A stretch of 64,000 bases of DNA from the NCBI GenBank assembly GCA_029204225.1, contig CM055103.1, forward strand, positions 6,076,852 through 6,140,851, given 5' to 3'. The position numbers were made by a program, and so were the translations under genes. A model generated the notes under the pieces. The model was not told the DNA's origin and did no database searches. It saw only the letters and a program-made list of their open reading frames with translations. Of the stretch, positions 23,316 to 34,950 are shown in pieces (the stretch's first letter is position 1; each line of letters starts with the position of its first letter). Source of the stretch: Diphasiastrum complanatum (lineage: Eukaryota > Streptophyta > Lycopodiopsida > Lycopodiales > Lycopodiaceae).

Positions 23316-25465
23316 CTCTCTCTTAATTTGAATCCCTCAATGGCTTGACCTTCAAACTTAGTTCTACACAGAATCTTTTGTGTGATTCCAAACTTAATGC
23401 TTTGGTAAAAATATCTGCTGTCATATCTTGCGTTCTACAGTACCTCTTTGTTGAGAACTTTGCTTTTGATGAGATGATACTTTAGTTCAATGTGCTTAAT
23501 CCTAGATTGAAATCTAGGGTTGGCTGATAAGGCAATGGCACTTTGATTATCACAAAATAATGTCGTCGGAGCATATTGATTCAGACCAATAACTGAGAGT
23601 AAATTCCTCAACCAAATTGCTTGCTTTGTAGCTTGAGAGGCTGTGATATACTCTGATTCAGTGGAAGATAGAGCTATCAAAGATTGCTTGCGACTATTCC
23701 AAGAAATTGGACCATTGTCGAGGATGAATGTAAATCCAAAAGTGGATTTATGAGTGTCTACATCTCCTGCCCAACTTGCATCTATGTAACCACTGAGTAA
23801 ATTGAGTTTGTCATTGCCGAATGCTCCATAACAAATGTGAAAGTCCATAGTAGCTCAAAGATATCTCATGACTCTGATAAGAGCCTTCCAATGTGTTATA
23901 CCAGGACTAGTCATAAGTTGATTGAGAGGGCTGACTGCAAAAACTATGTCTGGCCTGGTATAGATCATGGCGTATGTAAGAGATCCTATAATAGAATGAT
24001 AAGGATACTCATGCATCTGCTGCTTCTCATGAATTGTTTGGAGACATTGGTCCTTTGACAGTTTGAGACCTGGTTCCATTGGTGAGAGAGCCAATTTGCA
24101 ATTCATCAAATTATATCTGACTAACATGTTGTAGATGTATCTCTGTCGCGTAATGTAGACCAACTTCTGTTTTCTATCTTTGTGGATTTGAGTACCAAGG
24201 CAAAACTGAGCTACGTCCAGATCGGTCATGTCGAATTTGGAAGATAGCATTGTCTTGGCCTCTTTTATTAGATCGGTACTATTGTTGAAAAGCAATGTAT
24301 CATCCACATATAAAGTGATAATGATAAAAGACTGTTGCACTACTTTGAAGTAAACGTTTGAATCTAAAGAGTTAGGTGTGTAGCCGTGATCAATAGAAAA
24401 AGTATTGATCCTTTGAAATCATGCTCGAGCAGATTGCTTCAAGCCATGAAGTGCCTTATGGAGTTTACACACATGATTGTGTTTACCCTCGATAATATAA
24501 CCTTTGGGTTGCACCATGTAAATGTCTTCTTCAATAACTCCATTGAAATATGTTGTTTGTACATCCATTTGATATATTTCCAAATCTGGTGCAGTGGCAA
24601 ATGGTAGCAAAAGTCTAATAGAAGAATGTTTGACTATTGGATTGAAGGTCTCAGTATAATCGACGTTGTATACCTGAGAAAATCCTCTGGCTACAAGTCG
24701 TGCCTTTCTTCTGTTGATGCTTCCATCTGCATTGTACTTGACTTTGAAAATCCATTTGCAATCAACTACGTTTCTGTTGGCAGGTAATTCAACAATTGTC
24801 CAAGTCTGGTTCTTGATAAGAGATGAATACTCTTTATCCATAGCTTCTTTCCAGAGATCTAAATCAGGTTGACTGAGTGCCTCTTGGACAGTCATTGGTT
24901 CCGGAACAAGATAGGCTGCAGACACATTTCTCTACTATCCTTGATGATCTTCTGGGTAATACAAGAAGTTGAATATTTCCATCATACTATAGTTGCTGAT
25001 TTGCAACATCATCATCTTCTGATTCGCCATTGATTTGTTGTTTGTCAAAAGTAGAGGGGCTTGGACCTTCAATGAGAATATTTGACTGAGGAACTGGAAA
25101 GTTCAATGCGTTAGGAGAATCTGATAGGTCAGCTACATGGGGACTGCCCTTTCCTTTGAGGTCTTGAAACTGATCTTCGATGAAGATGACATCCCGGCTA
25201 GTGAATATCTTCGACTTGATGGGATCGAACAACTTGTAGGCTTGATCCGAAGTAGCTAATGAAAACACATTTGATACTCTGAAAGTTGAGCTTCTTCCTG
25301 AGATCACGAGGTATCTGCGCAAAAGCAATACATCCAAAAACTCGTAAGTTTGATAAAGAAGGTTTGATACATGTCCAAACTTCGAATGGTATTTTGTCTG
25401 AGAGGCCTTTAGTAGGACATCTGTTCTGAATATAGGTTGCTATTGAAATAGCTTCAGCCCAGAAT
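23316..25465 (-). pseudogene. Copia-5 pol: integrase end, RT, RNase H
   Basis: Integrase C-terminal part [20 protein letters not shown] (25198-25465) and [16 protein letters not shown] are split by a frameshift from the linker (24987-25337). RT begins LDLWKEAMDKEYSSLIKN (24419-24925) and reads WIFKVKYNADGSINRRKARL without stops, ending at SARA then a stop. The next frame (23855-24340) holds TLYVDDTLLF, the intact catalytic YVDD. RNase H (23435-23848) has ASWAGD, STESEYI and CDNQSAIAL, so all three metal-binding acidic residues are kept. Confidence 0.88.
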
Positions 25466-26148
25466 GTTGCTCCTCTAAAGAACAAGCATTTGAGATCAAG
25501 CCTTTTACTTGCATCCTCCATTGGTGACGACACAAAGCATGCCAATCACCCCAATTGTATTGAGGTCCTGCATATGGCACCAATGTCACAACACTATTTA
25601 GAAGGACCTCAATACTACTCAATGCAAAAAGGCCCAAACCAGCCTCAGGAAAGTGTTTACTAGGCATGATCATATACATTCTACCGCAATACATAAATGG
25701 TGTTCCATTGAATAGTAATGGTGATTGGAGTGGCCAACATGAATATCTACTTCTAATGAAACTTTTAACTAATGATTGCAAGCGAGGTGGAAGAGCAAGG
25801 TTAGACAAAGAACCTAGAATGTCTTTTGACACATCAACAGTGCGTAGTAATTTGCAAATATCTTTCAAACTAGTCATAATACATCAAGTTTGTGGAATCC
25901 ACGTGGAGTATCGTGGAGGACTCATGTGCAACGTCTAAGATAGGTGTGGTTGGGTGGTAAGAACATTCTGGAGATTTGGAGACATGGATTGAATCACAAG
26001 GCCTTGATGAACTAATTATGTCATGCAAGGGATCATCATCAACAAGAGCATCATCTAAGTCCAATGATGATCCAAAATCAATATTCATGTGATTTACCCT
26101 ATCAATGATATTCTCCATCTTTCTTGCAATTCTTTTCCTTGTAACCAA
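25466..26148 (-). pseudogene. Possible SET-like protein fragment
   Basis: Two overlapping frames. 25870-26148 starts MVTRKRIARKMENIIDRVNH and is acidic and serine-rich; 25440-25877 begins MTSLKDICKLLRTVDVSKDI. They overlap by the four bases ATGA plus a shared stop, so a one-base shift or an intron separates them. The second contains SKHFPEAGLGLFALSSIE followed by [17 protein letters not shown]. The AGLGLFA...Y.G pattern is reminiscent of the opening of SET methyltransferase domains (GRGLFA...Y.GE). The catalytic NH and Y motifs are not present, since the frame ends at the Copia-5 break. Function is not claimed. Confidence 0.3.
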
Positions 26149-26193
26149 CTTATGTTCCTTCTTCTACAAAAGGTGAAAGTATTAGATGTATCA

Positions 26194-26338
<145 letters not shown>

Positions 26339-26579
26339 GGGCTCTGTTACGTACATATATTGCTTTATTCGCTTTGCAAGCCTATGTTGAATGTAAATGT
26401 TGCGTACTAACCTTATTTGCTAGTGGGGGCTAAATAAGTGCCTTACTATTATATAAGGCCCCACATAATAGACAGAAAAAATTTTAAAAAAATCTTTTAA
26501 TGGCCAAAATCTGTGCACATTATGGACAGTCAATCTAACGGTGAGCAGCTATTTGCACTTAGTACACCTAAGTGTCCTC

Positions 26580-28035
26580 TGGTTCTATAAAGAGAGAATT
26601 CACACAACCCTATTCACTTTTTCTCATGCTTTCTTGCTGTCTCTCTCTCCCTCATTCTTGCTCTCTTGGTGCTCTACCATACGGTGATTGTGATTGAAGT
26701 GAACGCTCGTGGATGTTGTTGGAAGAGCTATCGTACTGCAAACAAAGGTGAGAACGTTTTGAATGGTAGCTCGCTGATAAGGAAGGAATGCTAAGGATGA
26801 ATGCTCACAGTGTGTTGCAATTACCATTATGTAGTAGCAAGGTTTGACTGACATATTGTGATTGGATATTACTACAAGCAATTGTTGTCCCAATGAGCAA
26901 ACGTGGGCAATTTTTCAGGTATTTTTTCAACCTTTTTGGCTTATGAAAAGCGCTGGACAACAAACCAACTTTTGAGTGCCATTATCAACCTTTTTGAAAA
27001 GAGAATAATTGCTGGCCAGCGCCCTCTGTGATGCGGATCTCTGGCCGCTGTCCAATGATGTTTTTTAGCTTAATATTGCTTGAACTTCAGTGATTTACCA
27101 TAAGCTCTTTGTATGGGCAAAGTTGCAAGCGTTTCTTAGTACATAATGCGTTTAAAAATGCGATAGATCGTTGTCCTTCTAGTTGGTTTCTGGATTTACT
27201 AGAAGCTGTAGCATGAATATGGTTGATGCGAATGCTCTTACTATATTTGATTGGCTATGATCTGTACGTGGTATTGCTACATACGATTGCCCTTTTGGTT
27301 TGATAAAGAGTATGATGTTATCTGTCTTTGATAAACTAGTATTATGATGGCTGTGATTACAAAAAGTTAAGTAGTAAAAAGGTGGCTGGATATGCTAGTA
27401 TGCTCTTGAGTAATAATGATTACCATTGCTAGTTATCTGCATATGGTGGAAAATGCTCTCGAAGAATGAAAAGCTATACGATTGATCTACGGATAAGTAA
27501 GTAGTTAGCTATTGATAATGGCTCTATCAGACTTCAAGAATACTCTATACTTAATTCAATACTTTTGGTGTGAATGCCTTAGCACGTGGGTGATTCGTTT
27601 AAGCAGCTGAAGATGGATAGTTCACAAGAGATGACTTCACCTCTCATTCAGGTATGATTTTTTACGGAATATCACCAATACAGTGGGTAACCTAACTTGT
27701 TACTATGATTTTACTCACGTATTCATGATGATATGCAAACTTTGTGTGTAAAGATTTTTTAAAGTAATAAACTCAATATAGGTTGATCCTGCATGCGCAT
27801 TTGGTGACATGGGTGTGAGTTAAATTTTCTTTTATATTTTGCATCCAGTGTCTGGTTAATATAAGTAAAGTCAAGTACTTATATAGAGCTCGACCATGGT
27901 ACACTTAAATGGCATGGATTTGCCCAAGTTGTTCGACGCTTGGACTCCTAGAAAACTAATACGGGAGACCAGTGGGGGCTAGTACAGCACAGTGCCATCA
28001 CCCAGTCTCTGTCCATCTGTGTAATAAAAGATAGC
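26580..28035 (+). other. Possible spliced transcription unit of unknown kind
   Basis: A TATA-like TTCTATAAAGAG (26583-26594) is followed by a pyrimidine-rich leader and AAAGGTGAGAA, a good plant 5' splice site (about 26745). Downstream, TTTAAGCAG resembles a 3' splice site, followed by ATG at 27613 and MDSSQEMTSPLIQ ending in CAG|GTATGA (27651/27652). A 130-base intron then ends at ATATAG, and the frame continues in phase as VDPACAFGDMGVS with a stop. AATAAAAG near 28022 could be a poly(A) signal. All of this is pattern reading with no homology support, and the whole could be an unrecognised repeat: GTGGGGGCTA recurs at 26424 and 27972. Confidence 0.2.
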
Positions 28036-28467
28036 TGCTTACATGTAGAATGTATATGTGAAACTAATACGTTCGTTTTGCTCCTTTATTGATCAATATG
28101 GCATCTGCCCTAATACAGCTTTGTTAAAAGGGTAGAACATATTGCTAAGCTATGAAATGAATGATTGGAAAGATTGGACGTACTTGTTTTAATGCAAATT
28201 AGTTGATAAAGTAGTGAATCTTGTTTCGGACATGGATAACAATTGATGCTTGGCTTTGACACCTATCTTCCTCATGCGACTAACTCGTGCAGTTTTATTG
28301 TGTGGGATGGTGGCAGGTAACAACTGGGCATCTTAAAACTTGCTTTGTTTTTTGGTAATCTGTACTGTTAAACTTTATACCGCTGTATTTTTACCTATTA
28401 TGTTATAAATTGAAGGGTTCAAAGGGTTTGGTCTTGACTTGTCAAGAGGGACTATGTGAAATCTTGT

Positions 28468-28469
<2 letters not shown>

Positions 28470-28564
<95 letters not shown>
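28470..28564. repeat. (CT)n microsatellite at left edge of a duplicated unit
   Basis: 95 bp of CT, followed by AGGCATGAAAC. The same arrangement recurs at 31354-31444, followed by AGGCATGAAAC, so tract and flank were duplicated together. Confidence 0.95.
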
Positions 28565-28566
<2 letters not shown>

Positions 28567-28594
28567 GCATGAAACTTAAATGAAGATATAACAC

Positions 28595-29327
28595 TGTTGG
28601 AGGGTTTGCGGATCCCAAGGTAGTCCTAACCCTAGTTAATAAGTGAGAGGGATTTGGCACCCTGCGTGTGTAAGTCCAACCCGATGATCACATAGTTATT
28701 TGATTAGTTACAAGTTAATAAAAGGACTTTAGGCTTTTTTGCGGGACTTTTAATGTCATAGGGCCTAAATGTCAAGTTAGTAAATAAAGTTGGGTTTCTC
28801 TCCAATTTGGATGGTTCTCACTCTTTTTTGAATTTGAATAGTTAGGGAGGCATAAATGGACCAATAGGATTCAGAGGCTAGGGTCCTCCTCTCTACAATA
28901 AAAAGGGACCAACTCGAGTTCCTACACATGTTTCATTTCTTCATTTTCATAAAGCAGATTGGTTCTCTTGTGAAATGGATTGATGAATGTCCTTGCTCTC
29001 TATCACTTTTTCTCTATCTCTCATGCTTTATTTGTGTTTTGCTAATTGTTGGATTTGATTATTATTGGGATTGCATGTTACTATACTTTTTATGAGGGAG
29101 AAAGGGAGAGAGAGAAAGAGTAAGCTATCTTGTTGTAGATCTAGTGTTAGTGGATGTAGTGTTAATGGATGTTAGAGTTAGATGTGAATCTTCCATTCAT
29201 GCTGAAATTTGAATTATACTATCGCTCTCATGGGAATGAATCTATGTGTGACAACTAACTTCATCTCTTTGATGCTAGATTGATTAGATCTTGGGTTGAG
29301 GCTAGGCAAGGAAAGAAACCCACTACA
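28595..29327 (+). repeat. 5' LTR of the non-autonomous element
   Basis: Starts TGTTGGAGGGTTTGCGG and ends ACCCACTACA. CTACAATAAAAAGG near 28892 is a TATA-like core; the other LTR has CTATAAAAAG at the same place, which looks like the better ancestral form. The two LTRs are very similar and differ by point changes plus a 12-base insertion in the 3' copy. Confidence 0.92.
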
Positions 29328-29331
29328 ATTT

Positions 29332-29349
29332 TGGCGCCGTTGCCGGGGA
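29332..29349 (+). other. Primer-binding site, TGGCGCC type
   Basis: TGGCGCCGTTGCCGGGGA. This motif is known immediately downstream of 5' LTRs of plant Athila/Tat gypsy elements. It differs from the Met-tRNA site of the copia elements here. Confidence 0.85.
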
Positions 29350-30137
29350 GCTACGCCAATTTTTCAGTCTGTAGCATGTTTTTTGGATGGTTAGCTTCCA
29401 TTTAAGCATCTTGGTCTTGGCATGCTAGGGTTAGCTTTGTATTATGGATGTGATTTGTGAGAGTTACATCAAAAAAATGTTCAAAAAATGAGTGGTGACT
29501 GTTTTTCGTTTTTTTAATTTTTTGCTTTTTTTTTATTCAATTTCCGCCCTATTTTTAGTTCCCTATAATTCAGTCTAAATAAGTACAATTGTAGAGCATT
29601 GAAAGAACTTTCTTTCCATTTAATTTTTTTTTATTTCTGATCAGTATTGAGCAAGTTACAAATTTTTTAAGTTGGCCACAAAATTTTGTAAACCTATCAA
29701 AAACTAGAAACGTTTAGATTTTTGTATTTTTTTTTGCCCTATTTGATTCATTTTTTGCCCTACCTTCTATTCTTTATAATTCCATTTGAATAGCTACAAT
29801 TGTACAGCATTGAAAGGGCTTTTTAAAGATTAATTTTTTTTCTTTTTTCATTAAGTATTGAGAAAGTTACAAATTTTTGAAAATGTCAACAAAAAGAAAT
29901 TATGTGACCTTATCATTAACTTCAACAATGTCATTGCTAGCAGGTGCACCTATCTACAAGGATCAACATTAACAAGCTTTATCTTGGGATCTTTTTTTGG
30001 ATGGTGTCGACTACCCATTTGGCAATGAACAAGGTTATCATGAATGGCCACCGGACCCATATGACTATTATTGAAAATTTGCATTCAAGCTTCGAGGCAG
30101 GTGTCGTGGGACCGCCACCAGTTTTGGTGGGGGATAC

Positions 30138-30881
30138 TGTTGGAGGGTTTGCGGATCCCAAGGCAACTCTAACCCTAGTTAATAAGTGAGAGGAATTTGG
30201 CACCCTGCGTGTGTAAGTCCAATCCAATGATCACATAGTTATTTGATTAGTTACAAATCAACAAAAGGACTTAGGCTTTTTTGCAGGACTTTTAATGTCG
30301 TAGGGCCTAAATGTCAAGTTAGTGAATAAAGTTGGGTTTCCCTCCAATTTGGATGGTTCCCACTCTTTTTTAAATTTGCATAGTTAGGAGGCAGAAATGG
30401 ACCAATAGGATTCAGAGGCCAGGGTCCTCCTCTCTACTATAAAAAGAAACCAACTCGAGTTCCTACACATGTTTCATTTCTTCATTTCAATAAAGCAGAT
30501 TGGTTCTCTTGTGAAATGGATTGATGAATGTCCTTGCTCTCTATCACTTTTCCTCCATCTCTCATGCTTTATTTGTATTTTGCTAATTGTTGGATTTGAT
30601 TGTTATTGGGATTGCATGTTATTATACTTTCTATGAGGGAGAAAGGGAGAGAGAGAAAGAGTAAGCTATCTTGTTGTGGATCTAGTGTTAGTGGATGTAG
30701 TGTTAATGCTTAGTATTAATGGATGTTAGAGTTAGATGTGAATCTTCCATTCATGCTGAAATCTGAACTATACTATCGCTCTTATGTGAACGAATCTATG
30801 TGTGACAACTAACTTCATCTCTTTGATGCTAGATTGATTAGATCTTGGGTTGAGGTTAGGCAAGGAAAGAAACCCACTACA
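30138..30881 (+). repeat. 3' LTR of the non-autonomous element
   Basis: Same start and end sequences as the 5' LTR. Contains a small extra segment, CTTAGTATTAAT, near 30708. TATA-like ACTATAAAAAGA near 30436. Confidence 0.92.
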
Positions 30882-31054
30882 AACACATAAATTAAGATAC
30901 TACAAATTAAAGTAGCATGAACTAGTAAGCATGAAACATAAACTAATGGCATCATACTTAAAGCTAATTACCATGAAACATTAATCTTTGAGAACAAAAT
31001 GCATAAAACATAAACTAATATATAACACAAACTGTAAACTAGTAGCATGAAACA

Positions 31055-31055
<1 letters not shown>

Positions 31056-31107
<52 letters not shown>
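31056..31107. repeat. (AC)n microsatellite
   Basis: About 50 bp of AC repeat followed by CTACCCACCCACCC. In the second copy of the duplicated unit the matching place holds only a short ACACATACACATACACAC, a less expanded allele. Confidence 0.9.
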
Positions 31108-31109
<2 letters not shown>

Positions 31110-31351
31110 CCCACCCACCCTAAACACACACGAAGAGAAAAAGATAGAGAACATTATAGAGTGCTAATTAAAACTCCCAAACCACACGATTATATCTTAT
31201 TCCACAATGTCACCACCACATGCTCCCTCCCTGCGGCATTTGGGCTTTTTTGTGGAACTTATGTTCCAACAAAAAACATTTGAACCACACCTTTAACGGA
31301 AGAAAACAAGGGCTACACACCTTCTTAGGATTGGGAATATTGGTTACCTTT

Positions 31352-31353
<2 letters not shown>

Positions 31354-31444
<91 letters not shown>
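31354..31444. repeat. (CT)n microsatellite, duplicated copy
   Basis: 91 bp of CT followed by AGGCATGAAACATAAA, paralogous to the tract at 28470-28564. Confidence 0.95.
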
Positions 31445-31446
<2 letters not shown>

Positions 31447-31663
31447 GCATGAAACATAAACGAATATATAACACATAAATTAAGATACTACAAATAAAAG
31501 TAGCATAAACTAGTAAGCATGAAACATAAACTAATGGCATCATACTTAAAGCTAATTACCATGAAATGTTAATCTTTGAGAACAAAAGCATGAAACATAA
31601 ACTAATATATAACACAAACTGTAAACTAGTAGCATGAAACACACATACACATACACACAAGTG

Positions 31664-31975
31664 ATGCTCTGTCCATGAGACGAATGATTTTGAGCCTCCC
31701 AGTTACGCCGTCATTTTGGTTGTAACTACTATTTTGTTGTGCTTCAGTGTAATATAGCAGCAATATGTTTTTCTATATGTGTATAACGTAGATGAATGCT
31801 TATTGTGATTTGACTGCACTTCATTGTTGTTTGATAACATTTGTTCACTCACTCTGATCAGAACACAGACGTCTACGACTTGTCAGTTTCTGATCAGATG
31901 ATGGCTATCTTTGACGCCTGAGGAACTTGTGTTGTCATACTGCTCTTTCAATTTATCCTAGTGATATTCAACTTT
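31664..31975 (+). repeat. LTR2 family, second part of an LTR
   Basis: Matches the inverted full LTR2 copy from about 56625 down to 56285. Shared blocks include TCCATGAGAC, CTTCAGTGTAATATA, CGTAGATGAATGCTT, CTGATCAGAACACAGACGTC and TGATGGCTATCTTTGACGCC. It begins almost exactly where the copy at 7311-8182 ends. The last ~225 bases of the LTR are missing. Confidence 0.8.
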
Positions 31976-33718
31976 CATCAATTTGGCATTATGTCAATAA
32001 CCTAAGCCTACTAGATGTCTTAAGAGTATCTTTAATGATTTCAAATATTCTTGTCAGTATTTGGGTCATTGTCTTAAACTCTTTTGCAAATTTTGTGCAT
32101 ATCTTCAAAGTATGGTTACTCTTTTGGCTTCAAATATAACAATGGATGAAAAAAGAAATTGAACGATAGTACCTACTATCAAGCGTAACTTATCTTGTTT
32201 GTAGTTGTGCCTTCCCTTTGAAAAGGTTTTTTTAATCATATGTTTTGACGAATGTCATGAATTTGTTTGGGATTCTGTTCAGAAAGGAAAAGGCTACCAA
32301 TGATGTAGATGGCAATTATGCAACGTACATTGGTACATTTTGCTATGGTTGGAGAAATATATTGAATAATGTCATATCTCAAACAATCTTGAAATCATAA
32401 GTAATAAAAAGTGGATGTGTTAAAGTTCAAAAAACTCAAACAAACAAAATAATTAGCACAAATATCAACACAATCTAATGGAATGGTCAGTTCTTTTGGA
32501 AAATATCATTATGTTGCTTGGGATAATCAACCTCAAGTCCTCTTAAGCATTTTTTACTAAAAAATCAACATCCACTATGAATGGTGATTACAAGTGCCTT
32601 TCAAAGTAATGTAGACAATGATATAAATATAAAAATTTCCAAAACTTTCATTACACTTGAAAGCTTAAGTCACCAAAAACAAAATAATGCCAAATTGTCC
32701 TTTATGTCAACCTACATGGTTTTAGAACTTTGTTTGGCTATCAAGTCATAGCATCTTTCTAAAATGTAATATACTTTTCCTAATCATAACAATCGTGTTT
32801 GATTGCAAGGTCGTATATCATGTCTTGAAAAGACATAATGCTACACATTCCAACATTTCAAGATTTTATTATATTTGCAAACTTCAATACACTTTTAACT
32901 ATTATCATCAATTAGGCTAGTAGTAGTTTAACTCCCTTAAAAATTTATGTTGGGCCATGTGTAATAGAAATCTTAAAAAATAAGAGAACATCAAATGAAA
33001 AAGGCAATGAATGGAGCTAGCAAAAGCAAAAGAAAATGTGCTTAAATGAAGGAGCCCAATTTTGAATAATATGGAGAGAGTAGAGTTTAATAAAGACGGT
33101 GAGTTTGATGGACAACATAAAATATACAACATAATGAGAGAAAGGTGGGTGAAACAAATGAATGAGAATTCTCATGAGATATCAAAGAAAGATGGTAATG
33201 AAAAATTCTCTTTCTTTTTTGAATAACTAGCTTACAAATTGATGGTAGGCATTTCCTCTCTTTTACACGAAACTTCAATCCTTTCTCCCAAGTGCAAATC
33301 AATGACTTCATTTGCATCTTTCATACAATCACAAAAAAATGGCCTCAAAAGGCATCAAAGTAAAATCAAGAATCCTACAAGATAAGAAGTGGTACATGAA
33401 CATGGGATGTCAAAACCTGAAATGGGGGGGGGGGGGGGGGGGGGGGGGGGGTGGGGGGGGGCTAAAGCCTTTAATATTCAAAAACACATCAATGGAGATT
33501 GACACATTCCTGAAACAAAAAATAAAGGATTTGCTTCTCTTTTTATTTTAGCTTGCTTAGTAAAAAAGTTTCTCCAATATCATGTTGGGTTGTTCAAAGA
33601 CTCATAAAATGGCTCAACAATACATGAAACAAATTTTATCAACCTTACCTCTAGAAACAATGCTTATTCTAAAAAGTTTCCTTCATCAGACTTTTGTATG
33701 TCTCCTTATTGCATACTC
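31976..33718. other. Unassigned AT-rich sequence
   Basis: No gene or element hallmark found. Includes the G-tract at 33424-33461 described separately. Short frames at 32917-33132 and 33087-33317 have no motif. Confidence 0.4.
33424..33461 (+). repeat. Poly-G tract G28-T-G9
   Basis: 28 consecutive G residues, one T, then nine G, in otherwise AT-rich DNA. It could fold as a G-quadruplex. Long homopolymers are also prone to sequencing error, so the length is uncertain. The glycine-rich frame through it is an artefact. Confidence 0.9.
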
Positions 33719-34430
33719 TGTTAGATTTCATTCCTGAAGTCAATTTGTAAGGTGGAACTACTTTGAAGTTTTACTTGCATTGTTGAGACAATGTCGAAGG
33801 TTTCAAGACCATCTATAGAAATACATGTATTGTCGACATAGAGTCAAATCATTTGTCGAGGGTTACCAAATTGCGAGTAAAGCAGATTTGATAATGGAGT
33901 CTTATCCACTAGATATTTCAGGTCCAATCTCATATCTCCACGTGGCACTGGCCAGGTAGATAACGATGCATTTTGTTAGGTTGTGTCATCAACAACTGTA
34001 TATAGATCAATAGATCAGTTCACTTTAACAAGTTCAAGTTCAATAGTTGTTCTTCAAGTTCATTAGAAGTATTCATTCTTCTTATCCTCCTCTTTGTTCC
34101 TCCATAGGCATAGACTGATCATCTATAAGCTATCACGATTATAGTTTGTGTAAGAGCAAAATTTATAGCGGGATTATGTGCACTATTATTGTGCAATCAG
34201 AGTAGACAACATATGATTTTTATTCGACACATGACTTGTCATGTTCTATTGTTTATGTTATTCATGCTATTATGATTTGAGTTCTACTAATTGGCAATGA
34301 AGCGACCTTTCTCTACCATTCATTTTTTGCACTTGTGAATGATAATAAGTTGTGTTTATGATAATATCGAATTAGTTTTGTTATTACGTTAATTATTATT
34401 TCTACTGTCGAACATACAATCAAACTGGCT
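33719..34430 (+). repeat. LTR3 family, 5' copy (right edge approximate)
   Basis: Starts TGTTAGATTTCATTCC. Shares with 62402-63000 the blocks GAGACAATGTCGAAGGTTTC, GTGGAGTCTTATCCACTAGA equivalents, TTTGTTCCTCCATAGGC, GATCATCTATAAGCTATC and GTGAATGATAATAAGTTGTG. No clear Met-tRNA site follows; the first bases after the similarity read TGGCTTTGATAACTA. Confidence 0.85.
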
Positions 34431-34491
34431 TTGATAACTAGTTCAAAGCATTTATCTTCGTTGCTAGATTTTCAATATTAGATTTGTCTAC

Positions 34492-34950
34492 GATGGATGC
34501 ATAATCTTGAATATTATTGAAAAGTTGGATGGTGACAACTATCACTTTGGAAATTCAAAATGAGGAAAATCCTACAAGCAAAAAAGCTTTGTAAAGTTGT
34601 CATAGGTATTGAGGTTAAGCCTATTGCAAATCCGACAGCCATTACCAAATGAAAGCAGAAGGATGGGAAGGCCTTCACTCTTATCACTCTCAATATCAAA
34701 GATAATCATATCAGTCATGCTCGAACTTCATTAGAATCTTGGAATATTCTGAGCACTATCTATGACATTAGAGAAGTGACTACCAGACTTCATCTGAGGA
34801 AAAAAAAAATTATCATTCAAAATGGCTGATTCGATTACAAATCATTTGAACAACTTCAAGCAGATGTTTGCATTTGGTGCAAAAATCAACGATGCAGATG
34901 TCATCATGACTCTCTTATCAAGCCTTTATGACACCTACAAAAACTTCTAA
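34492..34950 (+). pseudogene. Copia-6 gag
   Basis: Reading with frameshifts gives IIEKLDGDNYHF, KILQAKKLCKVVIGIEVKP, KDGKAFTLITLNIKDNHISH and TSLESWNILSTIYDIREVTT, a UBN2-type gag related to the Copia-1/Copia-4 gag. A TGG to TGA stop occurs at the KWK position, as in Copia-4. It ends at LLSSLYDTYKNF where it is cut by the gypsy junction. No zinc knuckle is left. Confidence 0.8.

Larger units (their letters stand above)
28595..30881 (+). mobile_element. Non-autonomous LTR retrotransposon with 5-bp TSD
   Basis: Two direct LTRs (28595-29327 and 30138-30881) enclose an 810-base internal region. A perfect target-site duplication AACAC lies at 28590-28594 and 30882-30886. The primer site TGGCGCCGTTGCCGGGGA begins 4 bases after the 5' LTR, and a purine-rich TGGTGGGGGATAC precedes the 3' LTR. 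The internal region has no gag or pol motif; its only frame over 60 codons (29944-30189) runs into the 3' LTR. This is a LARD/TRIM-like passenger that would need proteins from a gypsy element of the Athila/Tat type. A partial LTR of the same family sits at 36057-36311. Confidence 0.92.
30882..31660. repeat. Direct duplication of an AT-rich unit; second copy is an empty site
   Basis: 30882-31055 and 31470-31640 are near-identical (for example ACTAGTAAGCATGAAACATA and ACACAAACTGTAAACTAGTA). The second copy continues leftward through AACAC to AGGCATGAAAC and (CT)n, exactly as the left flank of the LTR element at 28565-28594. So 31445-31475 shows the target site with one AACAC and no insertion. 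Confidence 0.9.
33719..34950 (+). mobile_element. Copia-6, 5' part: LTR and gag
   Basis: A plus-strand copia 5' end: LTR from 33719 to about 34430, then gag to about 34950, where it stops against minus-strand gypsy sequence. The same LTR recurs at 62402 in the same orientation, preceded by a copia RNase H tail and polypurine tract. The two may be ends of a single disrupted element 29 kb apart, or two members of one family. Confidence 0.8.

Noticed and set aside
33312-33551. Glycine-rich open frame
   Set aside because: Created by the poly-G tract; flanks have no coding signal.
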